Below are positions 5,981-10,412 of a DNA stretch of 10,412 bases, one piece after another. Source of the stretch: Haloferacaceae archaeon (GTDB taxonomy: Archaea > Halobacteriota > Halobacteria > Halobacteriales > Haloferacaceae); assembly GCA_003554115.1 (NCBI GenBank), contig PWFE01000123.1, positions 1-10,412 of the forward strand, given 5' to 3'. Under the pieces are notes generated by a model, which did not search any database, was not told the origin of the DNA, and saw only the letters and a list, made by a program, of their open reading frames with translations. Each line of letters opens with the position of its first letter. Position 1 is the stretch's first letter. Made by a program: the position numbers and the translations under genes.

Positions 5981-7461
5981 CGTGTCTCCCCTCCCTCGTC
6001 CGTCGACGCATCGGGTGTCGATGTGGTACTCTCAGCGCTGTCGGCTGTCTCCGCTGGCTCGCTTAACTCGTTGGCTGCCGAGACAGCCTGATCAGCACGC
6101 CCAGTGGGGTCTTTGGCTCCATACTCAACATCTCGGAAGATGCTCACCAACGTCGACACTGGCTGTTCCGGAAGCCCGCGGTCGACGGCGCGCTGTTTGA
6201 TCTCGCCGGCCGTTCGTCGCCGGTACTGTCGGCTGCCGACGGCATCAACGACTGCCCGCCAAGCCGCACGGATCTGTTCGCGTTCGCTCGGTAGCTGGTC
6301 GACGTCACTGACATCAACGGTTGGCTGGCCGCGGTCGAAAAGCGAGCGAACTGCGGCGGCGAAATCGCGGCCAGACTGGACGACGCCCCCAACGAACAGC
6401 CGCGGGAGTGCAAGCACAGACGAGGCCGCACGGACCGCTCGGCTGGTCCGCTCGACGACCGCGGTGATGCCGAAGACGAATCGCGTGACTGCACCCATCA
6501 CCAGCATCGGAATGGATAGTACGATGCTCAACAGCCCCCGACCGGTTCGGTATGCGAACCAGCCGACAGCCATGGCGATCAGCCCACCAACACCCAGCCC
6601 AATCGCCACCGGATCAAGGCGATCAAAAATCGATTCTGCGTCCTCACTGCCGGCGTCCGTCTCACTGCCGACAGCCTCGTCGTCGGTCGACTCGCCGTTC
6701 GCCGGATCGTCAACGTCGCTTTCGGCACCCGACAGGTCATCGTCATCTCGTTCATCCTCTCCGGTTTCTTCTTCGTGTTCTGCTGCAGTCTCATCATTGG
6801 CTTCGTCATCCCCGTCAGCCCCATCACCGTCTGCATCAGCCTCATCACCGTTTGCATCAGCCCCATCATTATCGCCAGCGTCGCTCTCATCGCTTGCTTC
6901 GCCATCCCCGTTAGCCCCATCAGTGTCTTCGCCATCCCCATCATCGCGGTCTGCGTCGACATCTTCTCGGTCAACTGCTTCGGTCCCATCACCATCATCC
7001 GAGTCGACAGCATCTCTCTGCTCGTCGTCCGCTTCGTCTTCGTCGGTGCCATCTTGGTCAGTATGCTCCAAGTCGTCTCGAACCTCTTCGGGGTCTTCTT
7101 GATCGGTTGGTTCACCAACGGCGCCCCCGACGCCGTCTCCGTCAAATAACATTGCAAGCAACCCCGCGAGACCCGTCATCGTTTCGGCAATGTCATCGTC
7201 ATCAGCCAACTCGGCAAAATCATCGTGAATGAGCCCTTCGCCTGCCCCGCTGTCCTCAAGGGAGTCGACATCCTGAGGGCTGTCGGCTGCATCGAACTCT
7301 TCGGCGTCGGCATCAAGACCATCGATCTCAGGACCACTATCCGGGCCGGCTGCTTCCAGCGGCGTATGTCCCGACAACATCGGTACGGCCGCTGCCGCAA
7401 GCATAACCGCAACCACAAGCAACAGTGCTGTAACGCCACCCGACCGAACCCTACCAACCAT
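5977..7461 (-). CDS. DUF4129 domain membrane protein with long acidic linker, first gene of the MoxR-associated operon
   Basis: A 494-residue membrane protein. Residues 9-30 form a signal peptide or first TM helix. Residues of about 40-280 form a low-complexity linker dominated by Asp, Glu, Gly and Ala, probably outside the cell. Two TM helices follow at about 285-303 and 309-336, then a cytoplasmic tail. In the tail, residues 392-450 fit DUF4129: SEREQIRAAWRAVVDAVG, the RRRTAGEIKQRAVDRG segment, and LVSIFRDVEYG. In bacteria DUF4129 is often the C-terminal part of transglutaminase-like membrane proteins next to MoxR and DUF58. Here there is no transglutaminase core, neither a Cys-His-Asp triad nor enough globular sequence. 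The ATG at 7461 lies below a clear TATA box at about 7498-7507, and the stop overlaps the next gene as ATGA. The Asp-rich linker contains short tandem repeats. DUF4129 is assigned by motif reading, with good but not complete certainty. Confidence 0.85.
   Translation of the reverse strand: MVGRVRSGGVTALLLVVAVMLAAAAVPMLSGHTPLEAAGPDSGPEIDGLDADAEEFDAADSPQDVDSLEDSGAGEGLIHDDFAELADDDDIAETMTGLAGLLAMLFDGDGVGGAVGEPTDQEDPEEVRDDLEHTDQDGTDEDEADDEQRDAVDSDDGDGTEAVDREDVDADRDDGDGEDTDGANGDGEASDESDAGDNDGADANGDEADADGDGADGDDEANDETAAEHEEETGEDERDDDDLSGAESDVDDPANGESTDDEAVGSETDAGSEDAESIFDRLDPVAIGLGVGGLIAMAVGWFAYRTGRGLLSIVLSIPMLVMGAVTRFVFGITAVVERTSRAVRAASSVLALPRLFVGGVVQSGRDFAAAVRSLFDRGQPTVDVSDVDQLPSEREQIRAAWRAVVDAVGSRQYRRRTAGEIKQRAVDRGLPEQPVSTLVSIFRDVEYGAKDPTGRADQAVSAANELSEPAETADSAESTTSTPDASTDEGGETR
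5986..5995 (-). promoter_or_regulatory. Shine-Dalgarno of the two-TM operon gene
   Basis: GGGAGGGGAG on the minus strand ends five bases before the ATG at 5980, within the 3' end of the DUF4129 gene. It supports that start and translation from an internal site of a polycistronic mRNA. Confidence 0.65.
6807..6922. repeat. Short degenerate tandem repeats in the acidic-linker coding region
   Basis: Two adjacent 21-base units (6822-6842 and 6843-6863) are almost identical, differing at two positions. A separate 20-base block at 6807-6826 recurs at 6903-6922 with one difference. All keep the reading frame and encode Asp/Gly/Ala-rich peptide such as ADGDGADG in the DUF4129 protein. This looks like in-frame repeat expansion of a low-complexity linker and not a mobile or CRISPR repeat. 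Confidence 0.6.
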
Positions 7462-7495
7462 TGATATGTAACTCTATTACTCAACGTTCTGCAGA

Positions 7496-7508
7496 GAATA
7501 TATATCCA
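7496..7508 (-). promoter_or_regulatory. TATA promoter of the DUF4129-DUF58 operon
   Basis: On the minus strand GGATATATATTCTC contains a strong AT-rich TATA core centred about 41 bases before the ATG at 7461. Transcription should start near 7475, leaving a leader of about 15 bases without a Shine-Dalgarno sequence. It lies in the 76-base gap after the doxX-like gene, so the operon is probably transcribed independently of it. Confidence 0.5.
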
Positions 7509-7537
7509 CTGGAAAATGCAATGTAGCCGTCTAATTG

Positions 7538-8005
7538 CTACTCGTCTCGAACGGTTCCGCCGATGCCGAGTGCCGCGCCGATGATCACGAGGTTCTTGAT
7601 GATGTACTGGCCCTCAACAGTCAGTCCGTAGGGGAACGACGTAAAGACGACCTCCGGCAGCAGCACGATGGGCAGGAACGTGCCGGGCAACTGCAGGAAC
7701 AGTAGGAAAATTCCTACGCGGATCAACGGTCGGTACAGCAGACAGATGCCGATCACTACCTCCCAGACGCCCAAAATCGGGACGAACGTCGCAGGGTCGA
7801 CGACGTAGACGGTTGCGGCGACGAGTTCACCCGCTGGGCTGATGCCGAACACTTTCAGCGCACCAAACCAGATGAACACCACTGCGATTGCAACCCGTAA
7901 CACCGGAACGCTCCAGCGATCCATTTGGGCTGCAATCGTATCATCAACTTCGTCGAACTGTTCTCGGTACGTGGCCAGACTGGCGCGGAATGAGTCGTTT
8001 GACAT
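7538..8005 (-). CDS. DoxX family membrane protein
   Basis: A 155-residue membrane protein of the DoxX/DoxX-like superfamily. A polar, charged N-terminus of about 30 residues precedes four hydrophobic helices. The first contains the typical pattern VAIAVVFIWFGALKVFG (38-54), and the second VPILGVWEVVIGICLLY, with the Glu that is common in this group. A third follows (RVGIFLLFLQLPGTFLPIVLL). The fourth, near the C-terminus, reads IIKNLVIIGAALGIGG. DoxX was first described as a subunit of the thiosulfate:quinone oxidoreductase of Acidianus, but most members, including stand-alone haloarchaeal ones, have no proven function, so I do not assign that reaction. No DoxD or other redox partner lies beside it. 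Its ATG at 8005 has a possible TATA element (CTTTATGT, 8048-8055) about 45 bases upstream. It appears to be a single-gene unit. Confidence 0.8.
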   Translation of the reverse strand: MSNDSFRASLATYREQFDEVDDTIAAQMDRWSVPVLRVAIAVVFIWFGALKVFGISPAGELVAATVYVVDPATFVPILGVWEVVIGICLLYRPLIRVGIFLLFLQLPGTFLPIVLLPEVVFTSFPYGLTVEGQYIIKNLVIIGAALGIGGTVRDE

Positions 8006-8047
8006 AAGCTCTGTGTGCCGCAGTCTCCACTATCTCTTTGCGCTTCG

Positions 8048-8055
8048 ACATAAAG
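8048..8055 (-). promoter_or_regulatory. Possible TATA element of the doxX-like gene
   Basis: CTTTATGT on the minus strand sits 43-50 bases before the ATG at 8005, which would give a leader of about 20 bases. It is the most AT-rich part of the 102-base gap, but the match is modest. Confidence 0.3.
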
Positions 8056-8107
8056 GAAGTTCTGGTTCTGTCGACTTCAGCGGTTGGTGGACGGTGGCAC
8101 TGTGCAG

Positions 8108-8296
8108 TTACTCGGACGTTCGAGAGGCAGTCGACTGTGAAGACGGGGCGGATTGCTCGGCGAGTTCGGCCATTCGAGCCGTTCGTTCGGCTTCAGTCAT
8201 GCTTGCCCAGCGAGTAATGTCTTCGATGGTTCGGTTGCAGGCCGTACAGACTCCGTCTTCAAGCGTACAAACGTTGATACAGGGACTAGAACCCAT
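8108..8296 (-). CDS. Small DUF1289 domain-containing cysteine protein
   Basis: A 62-residue protein matching DUF1289. The N-terminus reads SPCINVCTLEDGVCTACNRT, followed by IEDITRWASMTEAER, the conserved pattern of the family. Four cysteines (C6, C10, C17, C20) are arranged like a metal or iron-sulfur ligand set, and the tryptophan-containing helix follows directly. The C-terminal third is a polar Ser/Gln/Thr tail. The function of DUF1289 proteins is not established. The family is best known from proteobacteria, but haloarchaeal members exist to my knowledge. The ATG at 8296 places the SPC motif at residues 4-6, as expected, and no other start is needed. The gene stands alone between the doxX-like and acetyltransferase genes on the same strand, with gaps of 102 and 67 bases. 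It is small but well supported by the motif. Confidence 0.85.
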   Translation of the reverse strand: MGSSPCINVCTLEDGVCTACNRTIEDITRWASMTEAERTARMAELAEQSAPSSQSTASRTSE

Positions 8297-8363
8297 CTAC
8301 CCTAGATACCGTCTGAAAAGACTTTGCTACTGTGGTCGCGGCAGCATCGCACGTGGGTACAAT

Positions 8364-8966
8364 TTAGACTGTCTGTGAGTAGCGCACTGGAGGAGCACAA
8401 ACAGTCTTCGCGGTTGCGTCGTCCAGCAAGAGCACCATCTCTAAGCCGTACTCACCGTCGACAATTTCAAAGCCAAGTCGCTCGTAGACGGCAATCGCTG
8501 GTCGGTTTTTCTGTTCAACATGGAGCATCAACTCCGTACAACCGGCCGAGATGGCCGCGGCTGCGGCCTGTTTGCACAGTTCGGTTCCGATTCCACGGTT
8601 GTGATACGTCGGATGAACGAACACGGCCAGCTCCGGTTTCGGATCGTCGACCGGCGTGTAGACGACGTGGCCGACCAGTTGGTCACCTCCCTCGGCGATG
8701 ATGTTGTACCCCTCCGCGAACAGCGTTTTGAGCCACGACCGACAGCGGTGGTCGACGGACGGTGGGATCCCCTGCGCACGATTTTCAGGCTCGAACGCGC
8801 GATACATCTCGACGAGTGGATCAATATCTTCCTCAGTGCCTTCGCGAAACGTCCAAGTACCGCCCTGGTTGTCGATAAACCGTGGACAGCGTGGCTGGCA
8901 GTACGGTGTGCCCTGACACCCGGTGTTGTTCCAGCCACCACAGCTCTCCTCGGTGGTGTTGCCCAT
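8364..8966 (-). CDS. GNAT family N-acetyltransferase with N-terminal cysteine cluster
   Basis: A 200-residue protein with a GNAT fold at about residues 36-180, expected to transfer an acetyl group from acetyl-CoA to an unknown amine. The acetyl-CoA motif A is visible as AVFVHPTYHNRGIGTELCKQ (114-133), with the RGIG pyrophosphate-binding loop. It is followed by motif B, PAIAVYERLGFEIVDGEYGLEM. An extra segment of about 30 residues precedes the domain, with four cysteines at 9, 17, 23 and 27 (CGGWNNTGCQG, then YCQPRCPRFID), which could bind zinc or an iron-sulfur cluster. This is not part of the classical GNAT domain. The C-terminus has an extra tail of about 20 residues. The ATG at 8966 was chosen because it keeps the whole cysteine segment. 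It lies 65 bases after dinB on the same strand. Substrate cannot be told from the sequence. Confidence 0.88.
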   Translation of the reverse strand: MGNTTEESCGGWNNTGCQGTPYCQPRCPRFIDNQGGTWTFREGTEEDIDPLVEMYRAFEPENRAQGIPPSVDHRCRSWLKTLFAEGYNIIAEGGDQLVGHVVYTPVDDPKPELAVFVHPTYHNRGIGTELCKQAAAAAISAGCTELMLHVEQKNRPAIAVYERLGFEIVDGEYGLEMVLLLDDATAKTVCAPPVRYSQTV

Positions 8967-9031
8967 ACAATCGGTTTGTGCTGAACGAAGTTAGGTCTCT
9001 GGGACGGTCTCACTCGATGAGAATCGGGCAG

Positions 9032-10408
9032 TCAATCGAACTCACCAAGCGAGGACTGACCACGACGGCGGTTCTTGGTTGATTCAACAGTCTCTGCGGT
9101 CTCGGTTGGTTCAGCCGTCTCGCTGGCTTCGCTCTGTTCAACCCAGTCTGTGATCCGACCACCGTGGTCGACAGACTCGACGTCGTCGATACGACTTGCA
9201 GCCGAATCGCTCACCGGCATGCGGTCGTCAGTCGACTCGGCTGTCTCGAAGCCATCCAACCGTGCTTGGTCTTGGTCGTCGAAAACCAGATTCGAGACAC
9301 GAACACCGAGCTTTCGGACGCGCTCGTCGGCGAACTCCGCTAAGAGGTCGAGTGCGACCGATTCGACCAACGCCGGGTCGTCGATCGGCCCTGAAAGCGA
9401 CGAGGCACGCGTGTTGACCTCGAACGGCGGGGGGACGACTTTGATACCGATGGTACGGTACATCGCCCCACGGCTCTGAGCGCGGGCCGCAACGTCTGCG
9501 GCGAGTGCGCTGACTTTCTCGCGTTTGGCGTCAATTGCGTCTGTCGTCTCAGTAAACGCCGACTCACGCGAGAGACTCTTGGGTCGACCCCGTGGAGTCA
9601 CCTCACGATTATCAGTGCCGCGGGCCCGGTCGTAGAGTTCGCGGCCGCGCTGGCCGAGTTGGTCGACCAACGGCCCTCGGTCGGCCGCAGCGAGATCGCC
9701 AGCGGTCTCGATTCCCTTTGCCCGGAGTTCGCGCGCGGTTACGGGGCCAACGCCGTGGAGTTCGTCGACCGGAAGGGGGTCGAGAAACGCCTCGACCTCG
9801 CTGGGTGGAACCACAGTGAGGCCATCAGGTTTGTCGAAGTCGCTGGCGATTTTGGCCGTCGACATGTTCGGGGCGACGCCCACGCTTGCGGGGACGCCCA
9901 CCTCGCGGGCGATCTGCTGTTTGATATGCCGTCCGTACCCCTCGGCGATGGTGCGGTCGCCGCCGTCGACGGTCTTCCAACCCGTTCGGTCAGTTACATC
10001 CAAGTACGCCTCATCAATGCTCACCTCGCGGACTGTCTCGGCGTGTTCGTGGAGGACGGCCTTGACGTCTGCTGCGACTTCTTTATAAAAGTCGAGGTCG
10101 ACCGGCCGGTAGTAGCCGACTACCCCATCGTAGTCATCACCTACCGTCTCGGCACGTGGGAGCACATCGAGTGCTTGGCTAATCGCTTGGGCACTCTCAA
10201 CGCCGTGCTCGCGGGCCTCGTAGCTGGCAGTCGCCACTGCACCGTGGCTTTCGCCCGATTCGTAGCCCATTCCGACAATTAGTGGTTTACCCACCAGTTC
10301 AGGCTCGCGCAGTCGCTCACAGGAGGCATAAAAACAGTCCATGTCGACGTGGAGGATAATGCGATCCTCGCGGTCGGCTGTGGCTCCCGGCAACTGCGGG
10401 CCGTCCAT
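9032..10408 (-). CDS. dinB: DNA polymerase IV (Y-family translesion polymerase)
   Basis: A 458-residue DinB/Dpo4-type polymerase that copies past damaged DNA bases at low fidelity. Catalytic carboxylates are D22 in HVDMDCFYASCE (20-31) and D132-E133 in SIDEAYLD (130-137). Y27 is at the steric-gate position that excludes ribonucleotides. The helix-hairpin-helix region (LHGVGPVTARELRAKGIETAGDLA, about 217-240) and the little-finger domain (about 278-375) follow. Beyond the normal end comes an acidic, flexible tail of about 75 residues rich in Ser/Thr/Glu, closing with QSSLGEFD. This ending fits the PCNA-interacting motif (Q451, L454, F457), though the second aromatic residue is replaced by Asp. 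The ATG at 10408 is four bases from the window edge, so an earlier start outside the window cannot be excluded, although about 15 residues already precede the first conserved strand. The gene appears complete. Confidence 0.95.
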   Translation of the reverse strand: MDGPQLPGATADREDRIILHVDMDCFYASCERLREPELVGKPLIVGMGYESGESHGAVATASYEAREHGVESAQAISQALDVLPRAETVGDDYDGVVGYYRPVDLDFYKEVAADVKAVLHEHAETVREVSIDEAYLDVTDRTGWKTVDGGDRTIAEGYGRHIKQQIAREVGVPASVGVAPNMSTAKIASDFDKPDGLTVVPPSEVEAFLDPLPVDELHGVGPVTARELRAKGIETAGDLAAADRGPLVDQLGQRGRELYDRARGTDNREVTPRGRPKSLSRESAFTETTDAIDAKREKVSALAADVAARAQSRGAMYRTIGIKVVPPPFEVNTRASSLSGPIDDPALVESVALDLLAEFADERVRKLGVRVSNLVFDDQDQARLDGFETAESTDDRMPVSDSAASRIDDVESVDHGGRITDWVEQSEASETAEPTETAETVESTKNRRRGQSSLGEFD

Positions 10409-10412
10409 ACCC

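Noticed and set aside
6780..6960. Regular repeats considered as a CRISPR array
   Set aside because: Units are 20-21 bases, degenerate, without unique spacers, and lie in frame inside a coding region.
6104..7102. Plus-strand 332-codon frame rich in Ser/Pro/Ala opposite the DUF4129 gene
   Set aside because: Low-complexity complement of the Asp/Gly/Ala-coding linker; no start signal or homology-like motif.
6775..7149. Hydrophobic plus-strand frame that looks like a membrane protein
   Set aside because: Antisense of GAC/GAT-rich codons automatically yields Ile/Val/Ser-type hydrophobic residues. It is a composition artefact of the acidic linker.
9659..10282. Plus-strand 207-codon frame opposite dinB with a plausible-looking acidic composition
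   Set aside because: It is the complement of conserved polymerase motifs; no promoter, no recognisable domain and no independent support.

Overview
The window looks like a chromosomal segment of a halophilic archaeon (class Halobacteria). The evidence is strongly acidic predicted proteins rich in Asp/Glu, Asp/Ala/Gly-rich linkers, TATA boxes about 25 bases before start codons with no ribosome binding site (leaderless transcripts), ATGA-type gene overlaps, and protein families typical of haloarchaea. Base composition is GC-rich by eye, with short AT-rich promoter stretches. No tRNA, rRNA, CRISPR array, insertion sequence or prophage gene was seen. No gene-free stretch exceeds 300 bases; the longest gap is about 150 bases (828-980).

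Layout. (1) 1-827, minus: 5' part of a UDP-glucose/GDP-mannose dehydrogenase family gene that runs off the left edge. (2) 981-1283, plus: cutA, divergent from it. (3) 1352-2308, plus: a MoxR-family AAA+ ATPase with a well-placed leaderless promoter. (4) 2305-7461, minus: a tight four-gene operon read from right to left. Its order is a DUF4129 membrane protein with a very acidic linker, a two-TM protein (DUF7269-like), a DUF58 protein, and a polytopic membrane protein with about 13 TM segments (DUF7519-like). All three internal junctions are ATGA overlaps. The operon runs tail to tail into moxR, and the two stop codons overlap by a few bases. (5) 7538-8005, minus: DoxX-like membrane protein. 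(6) 8108-8296, minus: small four-cysteine DUF1289 protein. (7) 8364-8966, minus: GNAT acetyltransferase with an unusual N-terminal cysteine cluster. (8) 9032-10408, minus: Y-family DNA polymerase IV with a C-terminal PCNA-binding motif.

How they work together. The centre of interest is moxR plus the four-gene operon (1352-7461). In bacteria, MoxR ATPases, DUF58 proteins and transglutaminase/DUF4129 membrane proteins are recurrent neighbours, thought to act as an ATP-driven chaperone or maturation machine at the membrane, but poorly characterised. Here the module has no transglutaminase core. It instead carries two membrane proteins that look archaeon-specific, suggesting a five-component envelope complex of unknown substrate. 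The remaining genes (sugar-nucleotide oxidation, metal-related CutA, DoxX, DUF1289, GNAT, translesion polymerase) look like independent single-gene units.
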